Positions 9,198 to 17,919 of a stretch of DNA of 64,000 bases are shown here, piece by piece; within the stretch, counting starts at the first letter, position 1, and each line of letters starts with the position of its first letter. Under the pieces are notes generated by a model that worked only from the letters and a program-made list of their open reading frames with translations, made no database searches and had not been told where the DNA came from. Both the position numbers and the translations under genes were made by a program. Origin of the DNA: Methylobacterium aerolatum (GTDB lineage Bacteria; Pseudomonadota; Alphaproteobacteria; Rhizobiales; Beijerinckiaceae); contig NZ_BPQE01000026.1 in the NCBI RefSeq assembly GCF_022179085.1, forward strand, positions 23,442 through 87,441. Reading direction: 5' to 3'.

Positions 9198-9332
9198 GGG
9201 GCCGGCATGATCTCCTTGGGCCGATCCCATCTGATGCGCGCACAGCATGCCGACAAGGGACGGGCTTCGCGGGATGCATACCGAGAGGAGTGGAAGGCAC
9301 GCCGTGACGGCTCCTCCACCGACACCGTCGAG

Positions 9333-9411
9333 GCGAGCGCCAGCGAAGCAATCCAGGGATCCATCACGTCCGGACATGCTCCGCCGCACTGGATCTCTTC
9401 GCTGGCGCGCC
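9333..9411. repeat. Intergenic palindromic repeat related to the one at 1878
   Basis: The arm GCGAGCGCCAGCGAAGCAATCCAG begins at 9333 and an imperfect complement, with core CTGGATCTCTTCGCTGGCGC, ends at 9411. The core GAAGCAATCCAG is shared with the better-preserved repeat at 1878-1967. It occupies most of the 326-bp gap between the divergent DedA gene and pdxY. No other feature is seen there. Confidence 0.6.
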
Positions 9412-9523
9412 CGATCGAGGCGTATACGGAGCGGGAGGCCGGCCCTCCTCGACAAGAATCCGCAGGTGGTCCAGGACCTCCTCGGCAGGCTGCCGTGAGT
9501 CCCGGCCCGCCGGAGTCGTCCGC

Positions 9524-10372
9524 GTGAACGTCCTCTCCATCCAGTCCCACGTCGCCTACGGCCATGTCGGCAACGCCTCGGCGGTGTTCCCGATGCAGCG
9601 TCTCGGGGTGGAGGTCTGGCCGGTCCACACGGTGCAGTTCTCCAACCACACCGGCTACGGCGCGTGGCGGGGAGAGGTCTTCGCGGCGCAGACGATCCGC
9701 GACGTCGTGCAGGGCGTGGCGGAGCGCGGGGCGCTGGCCCGGTGCGACGCGGTGCTCTCCGGCTACATGGGCTCGGCCCCGATCGGCGAGGCGATCCTGG
9801 AGGCCGTGGCCGCCGTGCGCGCCGAGAATCCCCGGGCGCTCTACTGCTGCGATCCGGTGATCGGCGACACGGAGGAGGGGGTCTATGTCCGCCCCGGCAT
9901 CACCGAGTTCATGCGGGAGCGGGCGGTGCCGGCGGCCGACATCGTCACCCCCAACCAGTTCGAGCTGAACCTCCTCACCGGCCTGCCGAGCGCCACGCTC
10001 GCCGAGGCCCGGGCCGCCGTCGCCGCCCTGCAGGCGCGGGGGCCGCGGGTGGTGCTCGTGACCTCGGCGGCCACCGCCGAGACCCCGACCGACCGGATCG
10101 ACCTCCTGGCCGGGGAGGGCGGGGCGCTCTACCGGGTGCGCACCCCGCGCCTCGACCTCGCGATCAACGGGGCGGGGGATTGCATCGCCGCCCTGTTCCT
10201 CGTCCACTATGCCCGCGAAGGCGCCGTCGCCACGGCCCTGGAGAAGGCGGCCGCTTCGGTCTACGGCCTCCTGCGGCGCACCGCCGGGGCGGGCTCGCGG
10301 GAGATCCTGACCGTGGCCGCCCAGGACGAGTTCGTCGCTCCCTCCGAAACCTTCCCGGCCGAGGCGGTCTGA
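9524..10372 (+). CDS. pdxY: Pyridoxal kinase
   Basis: This 282-residue PfkB-like kinase phosphorylates pyridoxal for the vitamin B6 salvage pathway. The start MNVLSIQSHVAYGHVGNASAVFPMQRLG, with SNHTGYG a little further on, is diagnostic of PdxY/PdxK. The C-terminal INGAGDCIAALFL contains the GxGD anion hole and catalytic Asp. The start codon is GTG. It is followed 35 bp downstream by a PhzF-family gene and a Nudix gene on the same strand, probably as one operon. Confidence 0.94.
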   Translation: MNVLSIQSHVAYGHVGNASAVFPMQRLGVEVWPVHTVQFSNHTGYGAWRGEVFAAQTIRDVVQGVAERGALARCDAVLSGYMGSAPIGEAILEAVAAVRAENPRALYCCDPVIGDTEEGVYVRPGITEFMRERAVPAADIVTPNQFELNLLTGLPSATLAEARAAVAALQARGPRVVLVTSAATAETPTDRIDLLAGEGGALYRVRTPRLDLAINGAGDCIAALFLVHYAREGAVATALEKAAASVYGLLRRTAGAGSREILTVAAQDEFVAPSETFPAEAV

Positions 10373-10407
10373 CCCCGCGTCCGTCCCGACAAGCCCGAGG
10401 TTCCGCC

Positions 10408-11292
10408 ATGACGCGCCGCTTCGCCACCCTCGACGTGTTCACCACGCACCGGCTCGCGGGCAATCCGCTGGCCGTGGTGCTCGATTCGCAGGGCCTCGAC
10501 GGCGCGGCGATGCAGGCCATCGCCCGGGAGTTCAACCTGTCGGAGACGGTGTTCGTCCTGCCCCCGTCGGAGCCCCGCCACCGGGCGCGCCTGCGCATCT
10601 TCACCCCCGCCCGGGAGTTGCCCTTCGCCGGCCACCCCACCGTGGGCACCGCCGTGTTCCTGGCGATGCAGGACCCGCCCGTCGCCGACGCCCGCGCCTT
10701 CGGGCTGGAGGAGGAGATCGGGATCGTTCCCTGCATCGTCGAGACCCTGGCCGACGGCTCGGGCGGCCGGGCGCGCTTCCGCCTGCCGACGATGCCCGAG
10801 GAGCTCGGGCCGGGACCGGAGCCGGAGGCGCTGGCGGCGCGCCTCGGCCTCGCACCCGGCGAGATCGGCTTCGGCGCGCACCGGCCGAGCCGGTTCGGGA
10901 CCGGCCCCCGCTTCACCTGCGTGCCGGTGGCGTCTGTGGAGCGCCTCGACGGCATCCGCCCGGCGGCGGCCCCGGAGGAGGGCGACGGGCTCTATCTCTA
11001 CGCCCCCGATCCGGACTCCACGGGCCTCGCCTTCCGCACCCGGATGTTCGCGCCGCAGATGGGCATCGCGGAGGACCCCGCCACGGGCGCGGCGGCGGCG
11101 GCCTTCGCCGGGGTGCTGAGGCGGTTCGAGGCCCTGGGCGAGGGCAGCCACGACGTCGCCATCCTGCAGGGGCAGGCGATGGGCCGCCCGAGCCGGATCG
11201 ACCTGCAGGTCACGGTGCTGGCCGGCGCCCTGCACGGCGTCGAGATCGGCGGCGCGGCGGTGCTGATCTCCGAGGGAGTCCTGCGTGTCTGA
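10408..11292 (+). CDS. PhzF family isomerase/epimerase
   Basis: This 294-residue PhzF-like protein has the family start RFATLDVFTTHRLAGNPLAVV, the conserved acid in NLSETVFVLPP, the TPARELPFAGHPTVG loop and, near the end, GIAEDPATGAAAAAFAG. Family members catalyse proton-transfer isomerisations, for example in phenazine synthesis; most have no assigned substrate. It overlaps the Nudix gene by 8 bp and lies 35 bp after pdxY, so a small-molecule salvage role is plausible but unproven. Confidence 0.9.
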   Translation: MTRRFATLDVFTTHRLAGNPLAVVLDSQGLDGAAMQAIAREFNLSETVFVLPPSEPRHRARLRIFTPARELPFAGHPTVGTAVFLAMQDPPVADARAFGLEEEIGIVPCIVETLADGSGGRARFRLPTMPEELGPGPEPEALAARLGLAPGEIGFGAHRPSRFGTGPRFTCVPVASVERLDGIRPAAAPEEGDGLYLYAPDPDSTGLAFRTRMFAPQMGIAEDPATGAAAAAFAGVLRRFEALGEGSHDVAILQGQAMGRPSRIDLQVTVLAGALHGVEIGGAAVLISEGVLRV

Positions 11293-11983
11293 CGGCTTCC
11301 GCACGATCCACCTCAGGGGCATCGAGGCACGGCTCGTCCCCTACGACTGGCCCTGGGCGCGGGACAACGCCGCGGCCATTGCGGCGAACTGGGAGCGGCG
11401 CCGGGCGGCGCGGCCGGCGATGTTCGACGGGATCGTCCTCCTGGCCTGCGCCTGCGTGGTGACGAACGGGCACTGCCGGATCGACCTGTTCGAGACGTCC
11501 TATTCCCGGTTCATCGCCTACCGCGACGGCGGAGTCTTCGATGACGCCGTCGCCAACGCCTTCGCGGCCATCGTGCCCTGGAGCGCGGACGGGGCGGTGC
11601 TGATCGGCGAGATGGCCGCCCACACCGCCAATGCGGGCCAGCTCTACTTCCCCTGCGGCACCCCCGACCGGGACGACGTGCGCGGCACCGGGGTCGACCT
11701 CGCCGGCAGCGCCACCCGCGAGTTCACCGAGGAGACCGGCCTCGCCCTCCCCGAGGGCGCGGCACAGGACTGGATCCTCCTCGAAGGGGAGGGGCAGCTC
11801 GCCTTCCTGCGCCCGGTCCGCTTCCCCGGGACCGCCGACGCGCTGCTGGCGCAAGCCGAGGCCCACCGCCGGGCCGAGGCGGAGCCGGAGCTCGCGGGCC
11901 TCCACGCCCTGCGCGGGCCCGCCGACGGCGATCCGCAGCGGATGCCGGGCTTCGTGCGCGCCTACCTCGCCGGGGCGTTCTGA
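11285..11983 (+). CDS. Nudix hydrolase
   Basis: This 232-residue protein has a Nudix box ending REFTEETGLAL (about residues 147-157), matching the REUXEEXGU core that binds Mg2+ and positions nucleoside-diphosphate-linked substrates. The preceding sequence, QLYFPCGTPDRDDV, replaces the usual glycine-rich approach to the box. The start is GTG at 11285, inside the end of the PhzF-like gene (GTGTCTGA overlap), so translation is probably coupled. The substrate is unknown. Confidence 0.85.
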   Translation: MSDGFRTIHLRGIEARLVPYDWPWARDNAAAIAANWERRRAARPAMFDGIVLLACACVVTNGHCRIDLFETSYSRFIAYRDGGVFDDAVANAFAAIVPWSADGAVLIGEMAAHTANAGQLYFPCGTPDRDDVRGTGVDLAGSATREFTEETGLALPEGAAQDWILLEGEGQLAFLRPVRFPGTADALLAQAEAHRRAEAEPELAGLHALRGPADGDPQRMPGFVRAYLAGAF

Positions 11984-12003
11984 AGCCGTGAACGGGGTGT
12001 CCG

Positions 12004-12067
12004 GAGGGCAAGCCCTCTGGCCGGTGCAGGGCGGCGCCCCGCCAGGGCCCAGGGGCTTTGCCCCTGG
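12004..12067. repeat. Dispersed intergenic repeat with two hairpins
   Basis: GAGGGCAAGCCCTC (12004-12017) and CCAGGGGCTTTGCCCCTGG (12049-12067) are perfect small hairpins. Between them CCGGTGCAGGGCGGCGCC (12021-12038) matches the inverted complement of 5983-6000. The element fills the gap between the Nudix gene and glgX. It may act as a terminator, but shared sequence with 5983-6020 shows it is a repeat copy. Confidence 0.6.
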
Positions 12068-12196
12068 ACCGCACCGAGGGACTCGTCTGGAATCCCAGAG
12101 CTCAATTTTTCCCGCACTGCGGGGAGCTTCGCCGTGTCCGGCACGTTCCCGAACTGCCCCCGTCGCGGCGCCGACGGGCGGAGCACCGGAGACCCC

Positions 12197-14464
12197 ATGT
12201 CCGATTCCCCCCGTTCGACGTTCCAGGCCCGCGCGGCCCGCTCGCGCATCCTGGAGGGTCAGCCCTATCCGCTCGGCGCCACCTGGGACGGGCTGGGGGT
12301 GAACTTCGCCCTGTTCTCGGCCCACGCCACCAAGGTCGAACTGTGCCTGTTCGACGACCAGGGCGAGCGGGAGATCGAGCGGATCGAACTGCCCGAGTAC
12401 ACGGACGAGATCTGGCACGGCTACCTGCCGGATGCCCGGCCGGGCACGATCTACGGCTACCGCGTCCACGGCCCCTACGAGCCGAAGGCGGGCCACCGGT
12501 TCAACCCGAACAAGCTCCTCATCGACCCCTACGCCAAGGGCCTGATCGGCTCCATCACCTGGAATCCGGCCCTGTTCGGCTACCAGATGGAGTCGGGCGA
12601 CGACCTCACCTTCGACGAGCGCGATTCCGCCCCCTACACCCGCCGCTCGCGGGTGATCGACCCCGCCTTCACCTGGGGCCGCCAGCGCAAGCCGCACGTG
12701 CCGTGGGAGCGCACGATCATCTACGAGGCCCATGTGAAGGGCCTCACCAAGCTGCATCCCAGGGTGCCCGAGAAGCTGCGCGGCACCTATGCCGGCCTCG
12801 GCACGCCGGAGGTGCTCGACTACATCAAGAGCCTCGGCGTCACCTCGGTGGAACTGCTGCCGGTCCACTCCTTCGTCCAGGACGACTACCTGGAGCAGAA
12901 GGACCTCGTGAACTACTGGGGCTACAACACCATCTCGTTCTTCACCCCCGCGCGGCGCTACGCGGCGGTGCCGGATTTCGCCTTCTCCGAGTTCAAGGAG
13001 ATGGTCTCCCGGCTGCACGGGGCCGGGCTCGAGGTGATCCTCGACGTGGTCTACAACCACACGGCCGAGGGCAACGAGAAGGGGCCGACCCTCTCGTTCA
13101 AGGGCATCGACAACGCCTCGTACTACCGGCTGCTGCCGAACGAGAAGCGCTACTACATCAACGACACGGGCACCGGGAACACCTTCAACCTGTCGCATCC
13201 GCGGGTGCTGCAGCTCGTGACCGATTCCCTGCGCTACTGGGCCACCGAGATGCAGGTCGACGGGTTCCGCTTCGACCTCGCCACCATCCTCGGCCGGGAG
13301 CCCTACGGGTTCGACGAGGGCGGCGGCTTCCTCGACACCTGCCGCCAGGATCCGGTGCTGAACTCGGTGAAGCTCATCGCCGAGCCGTGGGATTGCGGCC
13401 CCGGCGGCTATCAGGTCGGCGGCTTCCCGCCCGGCTGGGCCGAGTGGAACGACCGGTTCCGCGACGACGTGCGCGCCTACTGGAAGGGCGACGGCGGGCT
13501 GCTGCCCGACCTCGCGGCCCGGGTCAGCGGTTCGGCCGACAAGTTCAACAAGCGCGGGCGCAAGCCCTGGGCGAGCGTGAACTTCCTCACCGCCCATGAC
13601 GGCTTCACCCTGCACGACACCGTCGCCTACAACGACAAGCACAATGAGGCGAACGGCGAGGGCAACCGCGACGGGCACTCGCACAACCTCTCGTACAATT
13701 ACGGGGTCGAGGGGCCGACGGACGACGCCGGCATCCGCGCGGTGCGGATGCGCCAGATGCGCAACATGCTGGCCACGCTGTTCCTCTCGCGGGGCACGCC
13801 GATGCTGCTCGCGGGCGACGAGTTCGCCCGCACCCAGGAGGGCAACAACAATGCCTATTGCCAGGACAACGCGATCTCCTGGCTCGATTGGGGCGCCATC
13901 GCGGAGGAGGAGCGCGACCTCGCCGAGTTCGCCCAGCGCCTGATCATCCTGCGCAACGCCCTGCCGATCCTGAACCGCGGGCGTTTCCTCACGGGACAGT
14001 ACGACGAGGAGTTCGGCGTCAAGGACGTGGAATGGCTCCGCCCGGACGGGGGCGAGATGGCGCCGGAGAACTGGAGCGACGGCGAGGCCCGCAGCTTCGC
14101 CGTCCGCCTCGACGGCCGCGCCCAGGCGACGGGCCTCCACCGGCGGGGCGGCGACGCGACGCTGCTCCTCCTGTTCAACGCCTACCACGACCTCGTGACC
14201 TTCACGCTGCCGGAGACGGTAGGCGGGCAGGCCTGGACGCGCCTCCTCGACACCAACCTGCCCGACAGCCAGGACGTGGAGAGCTTCGGCTTCGGCCAGC
14301 CCTACGAGGTGACCGGCCGCTCGCTCCTGATGTTCGTCCTCAAGCCGGAGGACACGCCGGGCGACGCCGCCACGGAGATGGAGCGCTCCTACCAGCACGT
14401 CATGCAGGCCTTCGAGCGGGCGAACGTGGAACGCGTCCGCTTCCACCTCGACGACGAGGCCTGA
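12197..14464 (+). CDS. glgX: Glycogen debranching enzyme (isoamylase-type)
   Basis: This 755-residue GH13 enzyme hydrolyses alpha-1,6 branches of limit dextrins during glycogen breakdown. An N-terminal CBM48-like domain (GATWDGLGVNFALFSAHATKVELCLFD) is followed by the GH13 barrel with conserved regions EVILDVVYNHTAEGNE, VDGFRFDLATILGRE (nucleophile Asp), KLIAEPWDCGPGGYQVG (acid/base Glu) and LTAHDGFTLHD. The start at 12197 is preferred over an ATG 63 bp upstream because the added 21 residues look non-conserved. It stands alone before tRNA-Ser. Confidence 0.95.
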   Translation: MSDSPRSTFQARAARSRILEGQPYPLGATWDGLGVNFALFSAHATKVELCLFDDQGEREIERIELPEYTDEIWHGYLPDARPGTIYGYRVHGPYEPKAGHRFNPNKLLIDPYAKGLIGSITWNPALFGYQMESGDDLTFDERDSAPYTRRSRVIDPAFTWGRQRKPHVPWERTIIYEAHVKGLTKLHPRVPEKLRGTYAGLGTPEVLDYIKSLGVTSVELLPVHSFVQDDYLEQKDLVNYWGYNTISFFTPARRYAAVPDFAFSEFKEMVSRLHGAGLEVILDVVYNHTAEGNEKGPTLSFKGIDNASYYRLLPNEKRYYINDTGTGNTFNLSHPRVLQLVTDSLRYWATEMQVDGFRFDLATILGREPYGFDEGGGFLDTCRQDPVLNSVKLIAEPWDCGPGGYQVGGFPPGWAEWNDRFRDDVRAYWKGDGGLLPDLAARVSGSADKFNKRGRKPWASVNFLTAHDGFTLHDTVAYNDKHNEANGEGNRDGHSHNLSYNYGVEGPTDDAGIRAVRMRQMRNMLATLFLSRGTPMLLAGDEFARTQEGNNNAYCQDNAISWLDWGAIAEEERDLAEFAQRLIILRNALPILNRGRFLTGQYDEEFGVKDVEWLRPDGGEMAPENWSDGEARSFAVRLDGRAQATGLHRRGGDATLLLLFNAYHDLVTFTLPETVGGQAWTRLLDTNLPDSQDVESFGFGQPYEVTGRSLLMFVLKPEDTPGDAATEMERSYQHVMQAFERANVERVRFHLDDEA

Positions 14465-14470
14465 GGCGAG

Positions 14471-14504
14471 GGCGTGGCCGGCGGAGAACCCCGCCGGCCA
14501 CGCC
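14471..14504 (+). terminator. glgX terminator hairpin
   Basis: GGCGTGGCCGGCGG (14471-14484) pairs perfectly with CCGCCGGCCACGCC (14491-14504) around a 6-base loop, 6 bp after the glgX stop. There is no strong T-run, as is common in this GC-rich genome. Confidence 0.75.
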
Positions 14505-14626
14505 CGGAGCGGTTCCGGCATTTCCTCGCCGGTTAAGCCTTGCGCGATGCCCCCGCGCCGGGATACAGCACCCCCCTCACGCGAGACCCCGGCGCCCGGC
14601 CCCGTTCCGGCAGGGGTCTCCCGTGC

Positions 14627-14716
14627 GGAGGGGTGGCCGAGTGGTTGAAGGCGCACGCCTGGAAAGTGTGTATACGGGAAACCGTATCGCGGGTTCGAAT
14701 CCCGCTCCCTCCGCCA
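14627..14716 (+). tRNA. tRNA-Ser (anticodon GGA)
   Basis: This 90-base tRNA has a long variable arm typical of serine tRNAs. The acceptor GGAGGGG (14627-14633) pairs with TCCCTCC, the anticodon loop is CTGGAAA with anticodon GGA, and the T arm is GCGGG-TTCGAAT-CCCGC. The CCA end (14714-14716) is encoded. Its 3' end is the attachment site of the element to its right: integration reconstructs the tRNA, and a truncated copy of the end lies at 31970. Confidence 0.97.
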
Positions 14717-14720
14717 GATA
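14703..14720 (+). other. attL: left attachment core in tRNA-Ser
   Basis: CGCTCCCTCCGCCAGATA spans the last 14 bases of tRNA-Ser and 4 bases beyond. It is identical to 31970-31987. Integrases of this family commonly recombine at tRNA 3' ends, and the integrase gene lies immediately to the right. Confidence 0.9.
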
Positions 14721-14831
14721 ACCGTTCGCCACCATTCGCAGCGGTTCGCTAAACCACTCAAATCGCTAGATAATCATCAGCTTTCTGTTCGCAGCCGGTC
14801 GCTGGCGTTCGCCCAAATTCGCGATTACCAT

Positions 14832-16043
14832 GTGGGTACTCGCGTGGGTGATACTGAAATGGTTGGGAAGCTCACTGCCCTTGGGGTTGCGAAGCTCAAG
14901 ACCCCCGGCATGTATGGGGACGGCGGCAACCTTTGGCTTCAGGTGACCGGCAACGGCGCCAAAAGCTGGATTTTCCGCTTCACCCTGCGCGGCAAGTCGC
15001 GGGAGATGGGCCTGGGATCGGCGGCCACCTTCTCGTTGGCCGAGGCACGCGACAAGGCGACCACCTACCGGAAGCTTCTCTATGAGGGCATCGACCCGAT
15101 TGAGATGCGACGCGGCCAGCGACAGGACGCCGCCATTGAGGCCGCCAAGGCCATAACCTTCAAAACTTGCGCCGAGCGGTACATCGAGTCGCACAAGGCA
15201 GGCTGGCGCAATGCGAAGCACGCGGCGCAGTGGACGGCGACCCTCGGCGCCTACGCCTATCCTGTGTTCGGGGAACTGCCCGTTCAGGCGGTCGATACCG
15301 GGCTGGTGATGCAGGCGTTGCAGCCGATCTGGACCACGAAGGCCGAGACGGCGACGCGGGTGCGCGGCCGGATCGAGTCGATCCTCGATTGGGCGACGAC
15401 CCACAGCTACCGACGCGGCGAGAACCCCGCTCGTTGGAAAGGCCATCTCGCCAACCTGCTGCCGAAGCGGTCGCGGGTAGCCAAGGTCGAGCACCACGCC
15501 GCCCTCCCCTTCGCAGAAGTCCCTGCCTTCATGGCAAAGCTGGCCGCCCAAGAGGGCATTGCGGCAAAGCTGCTGGCCTTCACGATCCAGACGGCGGCAC
15601 GCACAGGCGAGTCGCTTGGTGCCCGATGGGGCGAGATCGACCTTGAGGCCGGGATCTGGACCGTACCGGCAGAGCGAATGAAGGCCGCCGCCGAACACCG
15701 CGTGCCGCTGTCGTCGGCGGCGCTGGCTATCCTCGGGGAGATGAAGGGCCTGGACGCCACCTACGTCTTCCCCGGCGGCCGGCGCGGCAAGCCACTCAGC
15801 AATATGGCCATGCTCGTCCTGCTCCGGCGGATGGAGCGGGGCGATCTCACTGTTCACGGCTTCCGCAGCAGCTTCCGGGATTGGGCCTCGGAGACCACCG
15901 ACTTCCCGTCAGAAGTGGTCGAGATGGCGTTGGCCCATACCGTAGAGTCGAAGGTCGAACGAGCCTACCGGCGCGGCGACCTATTCGAAAAGCGGCGTGA
16001 GCTGATGAGCGCTTGGGCAGCTTATGTCGGCCGGCAAGCTTAG
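14832..16043 (+). CDS. int: Tyrosine recombinase/integrase (P4-like)
   Basis: This 403-residue site-specific recombinase inserts and excises the element at tRNA-Ser. The N-terminal DUF4102-type arm-binding domain contains LKTPGMYGDGGNLWLQV, followed by a core-binding domain. The catalytic domain shows R257 (TAARTGE), H342-x-x-R345 (HGFRSSFR), H369 (LAHTVES) and nucleophile Y379. GTG at 14832, GTG at 14844 or ATG at 14859 could be the start; the last fits the family N-terminus well. The catalytic set appears intact, so the enzyme may be active. Confidence 0.95.
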   Translation: MGTRVGDTEMVGKLTALGVAKLKTPGMYGDGGNLWLQVTGNGAKSWIFRFTLRGKSREMGLGSAATFSLAEARDKATTYRKLLYEGIDPIEMRRGQRQDAAIEAAKAITFKTCAERYIESHKAGWRNAKHAAQWTATLGAYAYPVFGELPVQAVDTGLVMQALQPIWTTKAETATRVRGRIESILDWATTHSYRRGENPARWKGHLANLLPKRSRVAKVEHHAALPFAEVPAFMAKLAAQEGIAAKLLAFTIQTAARTGESLGARWGEIDLEAGIWTVPAERMKAAAEHRVPLSSAALAILGEMKGLDATYVFPGGRRGKPLSNMAMLVLLRRMERGDLTVHGFRSSFRDWASETTDFPSEVVEMALAHTVESKVERAYRRGDLFEKRRELMSAWAAYVGRQA

Positions 16044-16055
16044 GAGCATCCGGCC

Positions 16056-16655
16056 ATGGACTATGGGTACGACCTAGCTGCGCTGGTCAATAGTGGCTTA
16101 AAGGATGAGAGAGACGCGCAACGACGCATAATCAAGAGGCTAAAGGCGATAGCTAAGACTATTGAGCGGTCTGAGAAAATCGACATCTCCGCAAAGATGC
16201 AGATTGCGATCAGCGTGAAAGATGCCCGCAGAACCATTGATCAAATGATGCACATGATAGATCTGGCTGCTGAGCAAGGCACCCCAAAGTGGGTCTTCAA
16301 ATTTAGGCTTATGCGCCTCGTAGATACGATGCTCGAAGTTGGCAGCCACAATGGTGCGGGCTACGCTGGTTTAATAAGCTCTGAGAACGCAAATACTAAA
16401 AAATCCAAATCAGCTTCAGATAAAAATGCTGCTCTACGACAGCACATCATCGCTGAGGCTGCCGATCTCGGCCAACCTCTTCGCAACTCAAAGCAGCTGG
16501 CACAAGACTTAGAGGCTGGAGTTTGTAGGCGTGCCAACAAATCGAGGCGGGACCGCGGCTATGGCTGGAGAACAATCCAGAGGCAGATTGCGGAAATCCT
16601 CGACGCCGATAGTGCCATCTCTGGGAATGGCACTCCGGGGCCATTGAGCACGTAG
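16056..16655 (+). CDS. Unrecognised protein with low GC content
   Basis: This 199-residue cytoplasmic protein has no signal peptide or membrane segment. The N-terminal half is helical and charged (RRIIKRLKAIAKTIERSEKI, then KDARRTIDQMMHMIDLAAEQ). A lysine/serine-rich linker (NTKKSKSASDKNA) leads to a C-terminal part with RNSKQLAQDLEAGV and GYGWRTIQRQIAEILD, the latter resembling a DNA-binding helix. It begins 12 bp after the integrase stop. The lower GC content suggests a different origin. I do not recognise a family; a DNA-binding or accessory role is a guess. Confidence 0.65.
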   Translation: MDYGYDLAALVNSGLKDERDAQRRIIKRLKAIAKTIERSEKIDISAKMQIAISVKDARRTIDQMMHMIDLAAEQGTPKWVFKFRLMRLVDTMLEVGSHNGAGYAGLISSENANTKKSKSASDKNAALRQHIIAEAADLGQPLRNSKQLAQDLEAGVCRRANKSRRDRGYGWRTIQRQIAEILDADSAISGNGTPGPLST

Positions 16656-16720
16656 GCGGGCGGCGCCAGTATCCACCTGTACCCGCCCGAACGCGGCGCG
16701 GGCAAAAATTAGGTGCAGCC

Positions 16721-16942
16721 ATGAACTACACGGTTCAGGGCGGCGTGGAGACCCCGCGCACGCCAGTGGAGAAGCTTGCCTATACGATCCCCGAAACCTG
16801 CTACGCGACAGGTCTCGGCCGGACGACAGTCTACGATCTAATCGCGAAGGACAAACTTCGCGCGATCAAGGCTGGCGCGCGGACGCTGATCCTTGCTGAC
16901 AGCATTCGCGGCTACCTCAACTCGCTGACTGAGGCCGCGTAG
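16721..16942 (+). CDS. Helix-turn-helix protein, excisionase/AlpA-like
   Basis: This 73-residue protein has the layout of MerR-like excisionase-family DNA-binding proteins: YTIPETCYATGLGRTTVYDLIAKDKLRAIKAG, then LILADSIRGYLNSL. The helix-turn-helix covers about residues 24-45. It lies near the integrase and starts the replication operon, so it could direct excision or switch on the genes that follow. The fold is clear; the excisionase role is inferred from size and position. Confidence 0.78.
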   Translation: MNYTVQGGVETPRTPVEKLAYTIPETCYATGLGRTTVYDLIAKDKLRAIKAGARTLILADSIRGYLNSLTEAA

Positions 16943-16946
16943 ACGA

Positions 16947-17153
16947 ATGGCATCCAGAAAAGGTGAAGCCCGCACGGCGGTGGCACGCCAGCGGGCTTCG
17001 GAATTGTCGTATCGCATCGACCCTTCCGATATAGCGCCTCACTCCCTCGCCGTCCATAGATTTACTAGCCGCTTCGGCGTCGCCCCTGCGACGGCGGCGC
17101 TTTTGGCCGAGCTTGTCTATCCCGTCCTCGACTCATGGAGGGCGCAGCGATGA
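16947..17153 (+). CDS. Small unrecognised protein in the replication operon
   Basis: This 68-residue protein begins 4 bp after the excisionase-like gene and its stop overlaps the next start (ATGA). The C-terminal half, HRFTSRFGVAPATAALLAELVYPVLDSW, looks like an amphipathic helix pair. Similar small proteins with a degenerate helix-turn-helix occur in alphaproteobacterial phage early operons, but I cannot name a family. Confidence 0.6.
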   Translation: MASRKGEARTAVARQRASELSYRIDPSDIAPHSLAVHRFTSRFGVAPATAALLAELVYPVLDSWRAQR

Positions 17154-17569
17154 GCGCAATCCTCGTCCCATCCTACACGGGCACCCTCAACAACAAGCCG
17201 TTGCGGTTCTTCATGGCGCCTTTGCCGGGCCCTCACCTGCCCTGGCACGCGCCCGAAGACCTTCAGCATTGTCTTGATCTGCCGCGCGACCTTCGCCGCG
17301 ACTTCCAGCGCAAGCTTCGTTCCTCGGAATGGAAGGACGACATCCGCACGGTCGCAACGTCAGACGGCATCGTGACGATTGCCCCGCACTTCATGGCGCA
17401 GGGTCTTATCGGAGCGATGCAAGACGTTGGTCGAGCGGATGCGAAGACTGAGGTTCGCTACGCTTCCGAGTGCAAGAAGGCTTGGGATCTGATCTACCCA
17501 GGTCGGGACTTTAGCGAGGCTATCAGCCTGCTCATTGCGGCCTTTCACAACCAGGGAGGTCATGCATGA
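17150..17569 (+). CDS. Unrecognised protein in the replication operon
   Basis: This 139-residue protein starts at the ATG that overlaps the previous stop. An in-frame ATG 15 bp upstream is less likely. It has no signal or membrane segment. Recognisable stretches are HLPWHAPEDLQHCLDLPRD and KKAWDLIYPGRDFSEAISLL. Its stop overlaps the next gene by 4 bp, showing translational coupling across the operon. The function is unknown. Confidence 0.65.
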   Translation: MSAILVPSYTGTLNNKPLRFFMAPLPGPHLPWHAPEDLQHCLDLPRDLRRDFQRKLRSSEWKDDIRTVATSDGIVTIAPHFMAQGLIGAMQDVGRADAKTEVRYASECKKAWDLIYPGRDFSEAISLLIAAFHNQGGHA

Positions 17570-17919
17570 GCACCGATAACGTTCAGCGCATCGCCGACCA
17601 CTTCACACAACGCCTTGAAGGTCTCGACTACGTGCCAGACGGATTTGGCATGCTCATCGAGCTGATCACCGCGCTCGCCCGCGACAACGCCGAAACCGTG
17701 TTCTTCAAGGTCCAGACCGAACCGGGCTGGTCCCTGGAGGAGGCACAGGCGCTCGCCGACAAAGCCATCTATGACCACGTACTTGCCATCGCAGACACGG
17801 TTCACGTGAACGGCGGCACGCTTGAGATGGCGCTGGATCTCGGGAAGGTCGCGGCGGAGACTTATGGCGCTCGGCTGGCCGAACTGACGACATCCTACAG
17901 GCAGGGAGGCCGGGCATGA
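17566..17919 (+). CDS. Unrecognised acidic protein in the replication operon
   Basis: This 117-residue protein is acidic and mostly helical by eye: VQRIADHFTQRLEGLDYVPD, then LEEAQALADKAIYDHVLAIA. It overlaps both neighbours by 4 bp (ATGA). It lies directly before the RuvC-like resolvase, so it may act in DNA replication or recombination of the element. No family is recognised. Confidence 0.65.
   Translation: MSTDNVQRIADHFTQRLEGLDYVPDGFGMLIELITALARDNAETVFFKVQTEPGWSLEEAQALADKAIYDHVLAIADTVHVNGGTLEMALDLGKVAAETYGARLAELTTSYRQGGRA

Noticed and set aside
11210-14761. A very long open frame on the minus strand opposite glgX
   Set aside because: It is antisense to clear GH13 motifs on the plus strand, and its protein is mostly Arg/Gly/Ala/Val with no domain. 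GC-rich codon bias leaves this frame free of stops.
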